From Sandaracinus amylolyticus (GTDB lineage: Bacteria > Myxococcota_A > Polyangia > Polyangiales > Sandaracinaceae), in the NCBI RefSeq assembly GCF_000737325.1, contig NZ_CP011125.1:6820001-6884000 (forward strand): a DNA stretch of 64,000 nt. Reading direction: 5' to 3'. The notes beneath the pieces were generated by a model. It did not search any database, was not told where the DNA came from, and worked only from the letters and a program-made list of their open reading frames with translations. The translations under genes and the position numbers were made by a program. Below, one piece after another: positions 1 to 10,610 of this stretch. Each line of letters opens with the position of its first letter. Within the stretch, counting starts at the first letter, position 1.

Positions 1-532
1 GCGCGCCGATCGCGACGTACCAGCCGACGCCACCGCCCGCGTCGAGCGCGCGCGACGCGCGCTCCGCGTCCGCCCACCACGCGGTGAGCGCGAGCGCTGC
101 GACGAGCAGGAACGTGTTGACGAGGTGCAGCGCCATCCACGCGGCGCGGCCCGCGCTCGCGTCGTCCGCGACGTACTCGAGCAGCACGATGCCCGCGCCG
201 AGCGCAGCCTCGGTGAGCATCAGGATCACCCCTGCGATCGCCGCGCGGCGCGCGAGGTGACCGCGCTCGAAGAGGCGCAGCGCCCACCCGACCTGGACGA
301 GCACGAGCACCAGCGCGAGCCCCGACGTGAGGCGGTGCGTGAGCTCGATCGCGGTCTCGATCGACTCGGCGCGCGGGAGGATCTCGCCGTTGCAGTCGGG
401 CCAGTGCGAGCCGCAGCCCGCGCCCGAGCCGGTGGCGCGCACGAACGCACCCCAGAGGATGACGCCGAGGTTGTAGGCGAGGACGCCCCACGAGAAGCGC
501 GCGAACGACGCAATACGGCTCGTCTCGGTCAC
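1..532 (-). CDS. ctaA: Heme A synthase (CtaA/COX15), 5' part only
   Basis: Converts heme O to heme A in the inner membrane for aa3-type cytochrome oxidase. The frame is open to the left edge of the window, so about 177 N-terminal residues are visible of a family usually near 300-350. The start is the GTG at 532, because an in-frame TAG lies five codons upstream. The N-terminus has a first membrane segment followed by the hallmark [16 protein letters not shown], which holds the conserved periplasmic Cys pair. Then come a conserved EL(T)H and further hydrophobic segments. It is divergent from the lipoprotein gene at 637. Cytochrome oxidase genes would be expected just beyond the left edge; that is not visible here. 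Confidence 0.9.
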   Translation of the reverse strand, partial: MTETSRIASFARFSWGVLAYNLGVILWGAFVRATGSGAGCGSHWPDCNGEILPRAESIETAIELTHRLTSGLALVLVLVQVGWALRLFERGHLARRAAIAGVILMLTEAALGAGIVLLEYVADDASAGRAAWMALHLVNTFLLVAALALTAWWADAERASRALDAGGGVGWYVAIGA

Positions 533-636
533 GGCGGGCGCGATCTACTCCGCGTGCGACGCTGGGGCCAGCGCGGGCGGTCCTCCAGTGCGCGCGCGCC
601 GTTGACACCGCGCGCACGCGCTTCGATCCTGGGCTC

Positions 637-2340
637 GTGCGGCGTTCGCTCGCGCTCGCCACGAGCGCCTGGATCGCGATGGCGACCTTCGTGTCGGGCT
701 GTCTCGTGAGCTTCGATCTCCCGAGCGACGCGGGGCCCTCCGACGCGAGCAGCACACCGCGCGACGCGAGCCTCGACGCAGCGCGCGCCGACGCGGCGCC
801 CCTGCCCTTCGAGCCCTTTCCGCCGTTCGACGCGGGGCCTCCGCGCGGGCGCAACGCGCTGAGCTTCTCGCGCGTGGCGCTGGGCATCCAGGACGCGCAC
901 GCCGCGCGCGGCGGCACGCAGATCTTCGACGTCGATCTCAACGACCACGACGGCGACGGTGATCTCGACGTGATCGTGCTCGACCGCGGCGGCCTGCCGC
1001 CGCAAGCGGACGCGGCGGCGCCGCCGAGCACCATGCTGCGCAGCGCGATCGTCGAGGCGAACGACGTGCGCTTCGACGACGTGACGACGAGCGTGTTCGC
1101 CACCGAGGGCTTCGAGTGGGACCTCTCGGGGCAGGACTGGCTCTTCTTCGCGCCGCTCGCGCCGAGCCTGCTCCTCGCGCCGCAGTACTTCGGCGCGGGG
1201 TGGGCGTACGAGGTCGCGTCGCCGCTGCGCTTCACCGTCGCGGAGCGCTTTCCCGGCGGCGTGAACGAGCTCGCCGGCGAGGGCTTCGCCGCGGGCGACG
1301 TGAACGGCGATGGGCGCCCCGACGTGCTCGCGACGAGCTGGGGCCGGCCGACGCAGCTCTTCCTGCGCACCGCGAGCGGCGGCTGGGAGGAGCGCTCGGA
1401 GTTCCCGCACGACCTCGTGTCGACGCGCAGCGCGTGGCTCGCCGACTTCGACGACGACGGGCGGCTCGATCTGCTCACGATGCCGTACGCCGAGACGCTC
1501 GTGGCGCGCGAGTGGCCCGCGTCGCTGCCGCCGATCGAGACGCACCTGATGCGCGGCCTGCCGGGAGGAGACTTCGAGAGCACGCGCGGCACGGCGGCGC
1601 TCGAGGACGAGGCGCTCAACGTCGGCATCGGCGCGGTCGGCGACTTCGACGGCGACGGGCGGCTCGACGTGTTCCAGGCGGGGCGGCGCGTCCCGCCCGA
1701 GAGCGCGCGCCCGATCTCGCCGGACGCACCGACCGAGATCCGCGTGCTCTTCAACGAGGGCGGGATGCAGTTCACGCCGGTCACGATCGATCTCGCGCTG
1801 CCGGCGCGCATCGTCGATCACGCGATCGTCGCGGACCTCGACAACGACGGTGATCTCGACGTCGCGATGCTCGCGGACGGGCTGCGCGTGTACCTGAGCG
1901 ACGGCGCGCGCGGCTTCACGTTCGCGCAGTTCACCGGCGTCTTCCACGAAGAGGGCGTCGCGGCCGGGGACGTCGATCTCGACGGCGACGTCGACGTGCT
2001 CGAGCACGGCTTCGAGGAGGTCGACGTGCTGCGCAACGGCACGAACGGGAGCGACTTCCTCGAGGTGTGGCTGCGCGGCGGAGACGCGAGCCCGGAGGCG
2101 ATCGGCGCGAGCATCCGCGTGGTGCCCGCGGGCCGCGGTGGCGAGGAGGGCGCGCCGATCCTCGCGCGGCGCGACGTGCTCTCGAGCTCGGCGCAGCCCG
2201 TCGGGTACGCGCTCCACGTGGGGCTGCCCGCCGGCGCGGAGCGCGCGTTCGACCTCGAGGTGCGCTGGCCCGGCGAGACGACGCCGCACGTCGTGCGCGA
2301 CGTCCCGCGCGGCGCGCGGCTGCGCGTGCGCCGGCCCTGA
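637..2340 (+). CDS. FG-GAP/VCBS repeat lipoprotein with C-terminal ASPIC/UnbV domain
   Basis: 567 residues, GTG start. An N-terminal signal ends in a lipobox (VSGC), so the protein is probably lipid-anchored on the cell envelope. An Asp/Ala/Ser-rich linker follows. Then come at least five Ca-binding-type loops of the FG-GAP/VCBS kind (DVNGDGRPD, DFDDDGRLD, DFDGDGRLD, DLDNDGDLD, DVDLDGDVD), which in this family form beta-propeller blades. The last ~100 residues resemble ASPIC/UnbV (GASIRV, then a YALHVGLP stretch and EVRWPGE). No catalytic residues are recognised; a surface binding or adhesion role is inference. It ends 5 bases from the stop of a convergent paralogue with the same architecture. 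Confidence 0.85.
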   Translation: MRRSLALATSAWIAMATFVSGCLVSFDLPSDAGPSDASSTPRDASLDAARADAAPLPFEPFPPFDAGPPRGRNALSFSRVALGIQDAHAARGGTQIFDVDLNDHDGDGDLDVIVLDRGGLPPQADAAAPPSTMLRSAIVEANDVRFDDVTTSVFATEGFEWDLSGQDWLFFAPLAPSLLLAPQYFGAGWAYEVASPLRFTVAERFPGGVNELAGEGFAAGDVNGDGRPDVLATSWGRPTQLFLRTASGGWEERSEFPHDLVSTRSAWLADFDDDGRLDLLTMPYAETLVAREWPASLPPIETHLMRGLPGGDFESTRGTAALEDEALNVGIGAVGDFDGDGRLDVFQAGRRVPPESARPISPDAPTEIRVLFNEGGMQFTPVTIDLALPARIVDHAIVADLDNDGDLDVAMLADGLRVYLSDGARGFTFAQFTGVFHEEGVAAGDVDLDGDVDVLEHGFEEVDVLRNGTNGSDFLEVWLRGGDASPEAIGASIRVVPAGRGGEEGAPILARRDVLSSSAQPVGYALHVGLPAGAERAFDLEVRWPGETTPHVVRDVPRGARLRVRRP

Positions 2341-2345
2341 TCGCG

Positions 2346-4073
2346 TCAGTCGGGGATCGTCACCACGTGCCGCACCCCGACCGCGAGCCCCGGCACATCG
2401 ACGATCCGCGCGCCGCCGGGGACGCGCACGATCACGCGCGCATCGACGCGCTCGATCGGTGAAGGAACGTAGAAGCTGCGCACCGGCGTGGGGTCCGACT
2501 GCGCGGTGCTCGCGACGCCGAGCGAGTGACCCAGCGTCCCACCACAGCCGCCGCCGCCCGAGAGCGCGCCCTCGTGCGCGATGCACACCTGCGTGCCCGC
2601 GCTCGGCGCGCCGCGCACGTCGATCGCGACGGTGCGCGCGCCGCCGCCCTCGCCCAGCATCATGTACGCGTACGTCGACGCGTCGTCGCGCAGCACGATC
2701 GCGAAGTCGAGATCTCCGTCGCCTTCGGCGTCGCCGAGCGCGAAGCGCGGCGGATCGATCACGCGCCGGCTCGCGTCGGTGAAGCTCGAGCCCACGTGCA
2801 TGCGCGGCACCGCCGTGCCGCCGCGGATCAGCACCCAGTGGTGCGATCCGAGCGCGACGACGTCGGGCGCTCCGTCGAGATCGACGTCCGCGACCGCCGT
2901 GCTGCTGCGCATGCCGAACGTCGAGAACGACACCACGTCCGCGCCGCCGATCGGCTCGACGCGCTCGGGCTCGCCGAAGCGCACCACGCCCGGCGTGCTC
3001 TCGTTGCGCAGCAGCTCGGCGCGGTTCGGCCCTCTCCGCCACTGCACGACGTCGGGATCTCCATCGACGTCGATATCGACGATCGCGACCGGTCCATCGG
3101 ACGAGAGCGCGGCGAACGTGCCGTCGGTGCCCTCCGGCGGCGCGAGCCCGCCGTGACCGTCGCCGAGCAGCAGCGCGCCGGGGAGCGTCGCGAGATCGGC
3201 GCGCGGCGGCGAAGCCTGCGATGCGTCGGGGCCCGCGATCAGATCGAGCGCGCCGTCCCCGTCGACGTCGACGAGCCACGCGCGCCCGGCGTGGCGCACC
3301 TCGGACACCGGCGTGATCGCGCGCGAGCCCCCCAGCAGCGCGATGCGCGCGTCGGGGTGCCCGACGAGCACGAGATCCTCGACGCGATCACCATCGAGAT
3401 CGCCGACCGCGACGCCGCGCGGGCTCCTCGACGCGAGCAGCGCGGCCTCGGCGTCGAGCTCGGTGGCGAACTCGCTCGTCCCGTCGCGCATCACGTGCGC
3501 GCCGGCCGTCCCGACGTCGCTCACCGTGATCATCGCGGGCGCGCCGCGTAGCGTCGTCGCGAGCACGCGCGAGATCGCGCGATCCGCAGTGCCGCCGTAC
3601 GAAGGCGCGCCCGGCGCGAGCCCCGGGCACGGGCTCGTCTCGTCCTCGTAGAGCGCGAGCCCGCTCGATCCGGTGCCGTCGCGCAGGCCGCCCGACTGCA
3701 GGAAGAGCACGGCGCCGCGGCGCGACGTGGCGAGCTCGAGCATCGCGACGTCGACGATGCCGCCCTCGGGATCGCTGCGCGAGATCGAGCCCGAGGGCAC
3801 GTGCTCCCACGAGAAGGTGCCGGTGCCCACGCACGCGAGCGGGTGCTGATCCGAGGGCGCGGCGTCGGGGATGGTCGCGTCGATGCCGGCGTCGACCTGC
3901 GCGTCGTGCCCGGCGTCGACCTGCGCGTCGTGCCCGGCGTCGCTCGGCGCGTCGATGACGTCCACGTGCGCGTCGATCTCGTCGGGCGCCCCGCCGTCGA
4001 GCAGCTCGACCGGGAACTCGAGCGCGCACGCCTGGATCGAGACCGCGAGCATCGCGGCGAAGCGGCGTCTCAC
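2346..4073 (-). CDS. FG-GAP/VCBS repeat lipoprotein, paralogue of the convergent neighbour
   Basis: 575 residues if translation starts at the GTG at 4073, which overlaps the stop of the FHA activator gene by 4 bases (GTGA); ATG at 4052 is the alternative. A short signal with IQAC lipobox is followed by an Asp-rich linker containing a repeated DAGHDAQV unit, encoded by a 24-base direct repeat near 3893-3942. Ca-loop repeats follow (DLDGDRVED, DVDGDGALD, DIDVDGDPD, DVDLDGAPD, DAEGDGDLD), then an ASPIC/UnbV-like end. Overlap with the upstream regulator suggests co-transcription, so it may be the terminal output of that signalling cluster. Function unknown. Confidence 0.82.
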   Translation of the reverse strand: MRRRFAAMLAVSIQACALEFPVELLDGGAPDEIDAHVDVIDAPSDAGHDAQVDAGHDAQVDAGIDATIPDAAPSDQHPLACVGTGTFSWEHVPSGSISRSDPEGGIVDVAMLELATSRRGAVLFLQSGGLRDGTGSSGLALYEDETSPCPGLAPGAPSYGGTADRAISRVLATTLRGAPAMITVSDVGTAGAHVMRDGTSEFATELDAEAALLASRSPRGVAVGDLDGDRVEDLVLVGHPDARIALLGGSRAITPVSEVRHAGRAWLVDVDGDGALDLIAGPDASQASPPRADLATLPGALLLGDGHGGLAPPEGTDGTFAALSSDGPVAIVDIDVDGDPDVVQWRRGPNRAELLRNESTPGVVRFGEPERVEPIGGADVVSFSTFGMRSSTAVADVDLDGAPDVVALGSHHWVLIRGGTAVPRMHVGSSFTDASRRVIDPPRFALGDAEGDGDLDFAIVLRDDASTYAYMMLGEGGGARTVAIDVRGAPSAGTQVCIAHEGALSGGGGCGGTLGHSLGVASTAQSDPTPVRSFYVPSPIERVDARVIVRVPGGARIVDVPGLAVGVRHVVTIPD

Positions 4074-5374
4074 GGCTTGAGCCCGTGTCGCTTGAGGAGG
4101 TCGGTGAGGTACGTGCGATCGAGCTCGGCCTCGCGCGCGGCCGCGCGGACGTTGCCTCCGGTGCGCTCGAGCAGGCGCGCGAGATAGCGGCGCTCGAAGT
4201 CGTCGAGCACCGCGCGCCGCGCTTCGCGGTATCGCCCCTCGAACAGCGCGTCGACGTCGTCGCTCCCGTGCGGCGCGATCGACTCGGGCGGCATGCCGAG
4301 CGCGATCGCGCGCTCCACTGCGTTGCGCAATTCGCGCACGTTCCCGGGCCATCCGTGGGCGCCGAGCGCGGCGAGGACGTCGGGCGGGAAGAGCGCGTCG
4401 ACGCGCCCCTCGTAGCCCGCCTCGCGCAGGAAGTGCTCGATGAGCAGCGGGATGTCGGACGCGCGCTCGCGCAGCGGCGGCACCTCGAGCGCGACCACCG
4501 CGAGGCGGTAGTAGAGATCGAGCCGGAACGTGCCCGCGTTGACCGCCGCGCGCAGATCGCGATGCGTCGCGGCGACGACGCGCACGTCGATCGCGATCTC
4601 GTCGCGGCCGCCGACGCGCCGGATGCTGCGCCGCTCGAGCGCGCCGAGCAGACCCGCCTGCAGCGGCGCGGGGACCTCGCCGATCTCGTCGAGGAAGAGC
4701 GTGCCGCCCTGCGCGCGCTCGAACGCGCCGACGTGCCGTCGGTCCGCGCCGGTGAACGCGCCGCGCTCGTGCCCGTAGAGCTCGCTCGCGTAGAGCGTGG
4801 GCACCAGCGTCGTCGCGTCGACGGTCACGAAAGGGCCCTGCGCGCGCGGCCCGAGATCGTGCAGCGCGCGCGCGACGAGCTCCTTGCCCGTGCCGGACTC
4901 GCCGACGAGCAGCACCGACACGTCGCTCTGCGCCAGCGCGTCGATCTCTGCGTAGAGCCGCCGCATCGCGCGCGACTTGCCGCGCAGCCCGCCGAGCTGA
5001 TCGCCCTCCGCGAGCCGCTGCACGACGTACTCGCCGTCCTCGAGCACGAGACGCGTGTCGCCGAGCGCGATCTCGGTCCCCGGCGCGACGCTCACGACGC
5101 CGTGACGCACCAGCACCGGCCCGATGTGCGTGCCGTTCGTCGAGCCGAGATCGCGCACCTCGATGCGCGCGCCCTCGCGCCGCAGCTCGAGGTGGTATCG
5201 CGACACCGTGCGATCCGCGACGCGCAGCGCGTTGCCCTCGGCGGTGCCGACGCCGATGCGCTCGTCCTCGAGCGCGGCGACACGGCCGGCGTCGGGACCT
5301 GCGACGATGCGCGCGCGGACGCTGCGCACGGGCTGCGCGGTGGTGCGGCGCGGGACGGTGGACTCGGCGCTCAT
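4070..5374 (-). CDS. Sigma-54-dependent transcriptional activator with N-terminal FHA domain
   Basis: 434 residues. The FHA domain spans about 20-110, with the phosphothreonine-binding signature region SRYH and GSTNGT (78-82). The AAA+ domain spans about 130-365: Walker A GESGTGKE (158-165), the sigma-54 contact loop GAFTGA (205-210), and Walker B LFLDE. A Fis-type helix-turn-helix sits at about 385-430. This FHA-for-receiver architecture is common in myxobacteria, where Ser/Thr kinases replace histidine kinases as the input. Here a Ser/Thr kinase lies two genes upstream on the same strand, so it is the natural candidate partner (inference). The protein would read phosphothreonine and open sigma-54 promoters. 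Confidence 0.93.
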   Translation of the reverse strand: MSAESTVPRRTTAQPVRSVRARIVAGPDAGRVAALEDERIGVGTAEGNALRVADRTVSRYHLELRREGARIEVRDLGSTNGTHIGPVLVRHGVVSVAPGTEIALGDTRLVLEDGEYVVQRLAEGDQLGGLRGKSRAMRRLYAEIDALAQSDVSVLLVGESGTGKELVARALHDLGPRAQGPFVTVDATTLVPTLYASELYGHERGAFTGADRRHVGAFERAQGGTLFLDEIGEVPAPLQAGLLGALERRSIRRVGGRDEIAIDVRVVAATHRDLRAAVNAGTFRLDLYYRLAVVALEVPPLRERASDIPLLIEHFLREAGYEGRVDALFPPDVLAALGAHGWPGNVRELRNAVERAIALGMPPESIAPHGSDDVDALFEGRYREARRAVLDDFERRYLARLLERTGGNVRAAAREAELDRTYLTDLLKRHGLKP

Positions 5375-5413
5375 CGGTGAAGCGAAGAAGACCCCCAGCG
5401 TAGCGCGGGCGAA

Positions 5414-6285
5414 TCAGAACGCGACGCGCAGCGTGCCGCCCTCGAGCGACACCGCGCGCTCGGGCGGCCCGCTCGTCGCGACGAGGATCACGTCGATCAG
5501 CACGAGCGCTCCGCCCAGCGCGAGGACCCCGATCGACGCGTTGGTGAGCGCCGCCATCGTGTTGCCTTCGTCGGCGAGCGGTTGGGTCGGCATCGCATCG
5601 AAGCGCGACTTGAGGTCCATCGTGTACACGCCGAAGCCGATCACACCGCCCGCGCCGATCGCGACGAGCGACGCGCCGATCACCGTGAGCGGCCCGAGCG
5701 ACGCACCGCTCGACGCGGGCGGGATCGGCGCGGGATGGGGCACGACCTCGCGCGCGACGACGACGAGCTCGACCGTGCGCGTCGCGCCCGCCGCGATCTC
5801 GATCCGCTCGCTCGGTCCGTCGGGCACGTCGAGCGCGATCGTGTGCGCGCCGGGATCGATCAGCTCGTCGCACGGCAGCGCGCAGACGCGCACCCCGTCG
5901 ATCGTCACGCCGGCCGCGTCGGGCGCGCCGCGCACCTCGATCGCCGCGAGCCGCGCACGCACGCGCGCCGCGGCCTCGAGCGCCTGCGCGCGCGTCTCCG
6001 CGGGCACGGCTTCGCTCTCCGCGACCGCGAGGAACTCGACGCGCGCCTCGCGCGCGCGGCCGAGCTGCTCGAGGCACACGCCGACGTTGTAGCGGACCGC
6101 GTCGTGCCCCGTGCGCTCGTAGAGCTCACGGAAGAGCGCGAGCGCGAGCTCGTGCTCGCCGCGCGCGAACGCGTCCTCGCCGCGCCGGTAGGCCTCGCGC
6201 GCCGTGCGACGCGCCTCGTCGTCCTGCGCCTGCGCCGCGGGCACGAGCGCGATCAGCAGCGCGAGGGCGAGGACGAGCGCGCGCA

Positions 6286-6286
<1 letters not shown>
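5414..6286 (-). CDS. Exported TPR protein with PEGA-like domain and two membrane segments
   Basis: 290 residues. A cleavable signal peptide (about 1-20) is followed by TPR-like helices (about 24-110: YRRGEDAFARGEHELALALF). A small beta domain of PEGA type (about 112-170) contains GVTIDGVRVCALPCDE with a possible disulfide pair. Two hydrophobic segments lie at about 195-220 and 250-275. Its ATG overlaps the kinase stop by one base, so the pair is translationally coupled. The TPR part probably binds a protein partner at the envelope. Proteins of this plan are frequent beside myxobacterial Ser/Thr kinases; no specific function is known to me. Confidence 0.75.
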
Positions 6287-7701
<1,415 letters not shown>

Positions 7702-7730
7702 CGCTCTTCCCGATGGTGCCACAAGCCCGA

Positions 7731-8138
7731 CTACGGCGGACGCTCGGTCTCCTCCGGGCGCGCCTCGACGCGCTTCGGCGCTCCGCTCGCCGCGCGACGC
7801 AGCACCTCGACGAACGTCGCGCCCTTCGTCGTGATCGGCTCGTCGGGAAGCTCGTCCTCGCGCAGCTCGGTCAGCGTCGTCGGCGACGCGCCGTCGCCCG
7901 CGCCGATCAAGAGCACCTTCCCGCCGACCTTCACGAGCCACAGCGTGCGCCGCGCATCGAGCGGCACACGCTCGATCACCTTCACCCGCGTCCCGCGCGC
8001 GAACGTCCCGAGCCCCCGCTGCGACGCCCACCGCAGCACCACCCACGCGAGCACGCACACCGCGGCGAGCGCGAGCAGCGACTGCAGCAGCGCCACGCCG
8101 TATCCGCCCGGCAGCTCGGCCTGGAGCAGCAGGAACAT
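7731..8138 (-). CDS. FliO/MopB-family membrane protein (orphan)
   Basis: 135 residues. A single membrane span (about 14-38) is followed by a basic RGTRVKVIERVPLDARRT stretch and a beta-rich domain (LWLVKVGGKVLLIGAG). That is the usual layout of FliO, the accessory of the flagellar export gate FliPQR. The C-terminal tail is charged. No other flagellar or type III secretion gene is visible nearby. It sits 29 bases upstream of a Ser/Thr kinase and 82 bases downstream of a large Fe-S membrane protein. Assignment rests on the fold pattern of a small, divergent family, so it could be a FliO-like protein with another job. Confidence 0.65.
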   Translation of the reverse strand: MFLLLQAELPGGYGVALLQSLLALAAVCVLAWVVLRWASQRGLGTFARGTRVKVIERVPLDARRTLWLVKVGGKVLLIGAGDGASPTTLTELREDELPDEPITTKGATFVEVLRRAASGAPKRVEARPEETERPP

Positions 8139-8220
8139 CGCGCCCGAACTCTACCAGCGACGGAACGCGACGGCGGCTCGGGATCGCTCCCGCGCCGCCG
8201 TTCTGCTCGTCACGCCGCGA

Positions 8221-10386
8221 TCACTCGGCCGCGTCGCGCTCTGCCGCGCGCGAGTAGTCGATCGAGCGATCGAGCAGCTCCGCGATGTCGAGGTTCTCGA
8301 CCGCGTCGGTCTTCTCCTCGCCCGCGATGCCGTCGCTGATCATCGTCATGCAGAACGGGCACCCCGTCGCGATCTTCGTCGCGCCGGTGTCGAGCAGCTG
8401 GAGCGTGCGCTTCTTGTTCACGCGCTCCTTGCCGTGCTCCTCTTCCTTCCACATCTGCGCGCCGCCTGCGCCGCAGCACAGGCCCTTCGCCTTGTTCCAG
8501 TACGCCGGCTCGACGAGGGTCACGCCGGGGATCGCCTCGAGCACCTTGCGCGGCGACTCGTACACGTCGTTGTAGCGGCCGAGGTAGCAGCTGTCGTGGT
8601 ACGTGACCTTCGCCTCGACCGACTTCGTCGGCTTCAGCACGCCGCGCGCGATGAGCCCGTTCAGATAGTCCGCGTGGTGCACCACGTCGTACTTGCCTCC
8701 GAAGCTCGGGTACTCGTTCTTCAGCGTGTTGAAGCAGTGCGGGCAGGCCGTGATCACGACCTTCTTGTCCACGCCCATCCCGTTCAGCGTCTCGACGTTC
8801 GCCTGCGCGAGCGTCTGGAACAGGAACTCGTTGCCCGCGCGGCGCGCCGGGTCACCGGTGCACGTCGCGTCGCTGCCCATCACGGCCCAGTCGACGCCCG
8901 CGTGATCGAGCAGCTTCGCGACCGAGCGCGCGACCTTCTTCGCGCGATCGTCGTACTCCGCCGCGCAGCCGACCCAGTACACGACGTCGGCATCGAGATG
9001 ATCCGCGAGGAAGCGGACCTCCACGCCTTCCTTGTCGAGCCCGGTCGCCCAGTTGCCGCGATCCATCGCCGGCAGGTTCCACGGGTTCCCGTTCGTCTCC
9101 ATGCCGCGGAAGGCCTTCTGGAGATCGCCGGGGAACTCGTTCTTGATCATCATCTCGTAGCGGCGCATCTCGACGATCTTGTCGACGTACGAGATCTGGA
9201 CCGGGCACTGCTCCTCGCAGGCGCGGCACGTCGTGCACGCCCAGATGACCTCGGGGTTCACGATGTCGGGGAGCAGATCCACGTGCTCCGCCTTGCGGAA
9301 GTACGCGTCGGGCGGCGGGTCGCCGTGGACGTGCTTCTCGCGCAGGTCCTCGACCATCGTCGCCTTCGGGCCCTCGATGCCGCCGTTGCCGAGGAAGTGC
9401 TGCTCGAGATCGTAGAGGTGATCACGCAGCGCGAGCGTGAGGTGCTTCGGCGAGAGCTTCTTGCCCGTCGTGAACGCCGGGCAGTTGTCGCTGCAGCGGC
9501 CGCACTCCGTGCACGTGTAGAGGTCGAGCGCCTGCTTCCACGTGAGGTGCTCGATCTTGCCGACGCCGACCGGCTCCTCGCGCTCGATCTTGCCCTCGAT
9601 GTCGTCGACGTCCGGCAGCTTCCCGCGCGCGTCGAGCGGCTGGAAGAAGACGTTCGGCAGCGACGTGATGATGTGGAAGTGCTTCGAGTACGGCAGCAGG
9701 TTCGCGAAGATCAGGACCCACGACGCGTGCCACCAGAAGCCCGCGTGCTCGAGCACCGACACCGTGCTGCTCGAGAACCCACCGAACGCCACGGCGAGCG
9801 CCGATCCGATCGGCTCGTGCCACGTCCAGTGCGGCGCCTGACCGAGCGCGCGCATCTCGAGCACGTGGCGCCCGCCGACGTACAGGAAGTCGGAGAGCAT
9901 CATCGTGATGATGATGCCGAGGATGATCATGCCCTCCGCGCCGAACGTCATGCGCGGGTAGCGCTTCGTGATGCGGTCGTAGAGGAACACCAGCGAGCCG
10001 ACGACGGTCAGCGCCGCGATGATCTCCTTCACGAACGAGTAGAGCTGCCCGACGATGAAGTCGTCCGCGAGCAGCCCGAAGAAGTCGAAGTCCCGGTCGT
10101 ACGCGCGCCCCCAGAGGAGCAGCGTGTTGAGCAGCAGGACGTTGAACCCCGCGAAGATGAAGATGTGCGCGATGCCCTCGAGCCGATAGCGCTCGTTCTT
10201 GGGCATCTTCTCCTGCCCGAGCGCGATCACGAGCACCTGCCGGATGCGCTGGGCCAGGGAATCGCCGTCGAGCGCGATGCGTCGATCGGGCGCCGCGACC
10301 ATCAGCAGTCGATAACGTCGGACGGCGGACCAGGCGAACGCGCCCAGCGTCACGACGAAGATCACCGTCATCGCGATGGGATTCAT
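8221..10386 (-). CDS. Membrane (Fe-S) oxidoreductase of the EtfD/FadF, HdrD/GlpC-like type
   Basis: 721 residues. The N-terminus (1-245) has about five membrane spans with His residues that could carry heme, as in NarI/HdrE-like subunits. A 4Fe-4S pair follows: CTECGRCSDNCP (292-302) and CTTCRACEEQCP near 385. Two Cys-rich CCG domains come next: WVGCAAEYDD...CTGD...CPHCFN, and HDSCYLGRYN...GLCCGAGG...GCPFCMT. This order is that of EtfD/FadF proteins, which pass electrons from electron-transfer flavoprotein to quinone during fatty-acid oxidation. No EtfAB genes are in the window, so the electron donor is inferred. A generic heterodisulfide-reductase-like role is the alternative. Confidence 0.85.
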   Translation of the reverse strand: MNPIAMTVIFVVTLGAFAWSAVRRYRLLMVAAPDRRIALDGDSLAQRIRQVLVIALGQEKMPKNERYRLEGIAHIFIFAGFNVLLLNTLLLWGRAYDRDFDFFGLLADDFIVGQLYSFVKEIIAALTVVGSLVFLYDRITKRYPRMTFGAEGMIILGIIITMMLSDFLYVGGRHVLEMRALGQAPHWTWHEPIGSALAVAFGGFSSSTVSVLEHAGFWWHASWVLIFANLLPYSKHFHIITSLPNVFFQPLDARGKLPDVDDIEGKIEREEPVGVGKIEHLTWKQALDLYTCTECGRCSDNCPAFTTGKKLSPKHLTLALRDHLYDLEQHFLGNGGIEGPKATMVEDLREKHVHGDPPPDAYFRKAEHVDLLPDIVNPEVIWACTTCRACEEQCPVQISYVDKIVEMRRYEMMIKNEFPGDLQKAFRGMETNGNPWNLPAMDRGNWATGLDKEGVEVRFLADHLDADVVYWVGCAAEYDDRAKKVARSVAKLLDHAGVDWAVMGSDATCTGDPARRAGNEFLFQTLAQANVETLNGMGVDKKVVITACPHCFNTLKNEYPSFGGKYDVVHHADYLNGLIARGVLKPTKSVEAKVTYHDSCYLGRYNDVYESPRKVLEAIPGVTLVEPAYWNKAKGLCCGAGGAQMWKEEEHGKERVNKKRTLQLLDTGATKIATGCPFCMTMISDGIAGEEKTDAVENLDIAELLDRSIDYSRAAERDAAE

Positions 10387-10584
10387 GGCGGAGGCCTTTT
10401 AGACTCTCTGAGGTCGCCTGTCCACGGCGACAACGAGCCCGGCTCCCGGACTTCCCACGAGTCGGTCTACCGACTCTCGGCGCCGCGTTCCGACGCGCGC
10501 CGGCCGTCGTCTCGGGCCGGCGCGCGCGCGACGCAAAGGGGGCGTAGGGGCCCCCGCGCAGCGCGAAACGGCCGGGGGTCGAGA

Positions 10585-10600
10585 GGGGGCCGGAGCCCCC
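10585..10600 (-). terminator. Candidate hairpin after the DUF1232 gene
   Basis: A perfect 6-base-pair G/C stem with a 4-base loop lies 11 bases past the stop of the minus-strand gene at 10611. A second G-run/C-run pair lies at about 10538-10555. No T-tract follows, so this is only a possible terminator or RNA-stabilising hairpin. It lies in the 224-base gap between two minus-strand genes, in which I see nothing else. Confidence 0.3.
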
Positions 10601-10610
10601 CCGCGGGAAA

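Noticed and set aside
10538-10600. Strong intrinsic terminator
   Set aside because: Stable G/C hairpins are present but no T-tract follows, so I list only one hairpin with low confidence.
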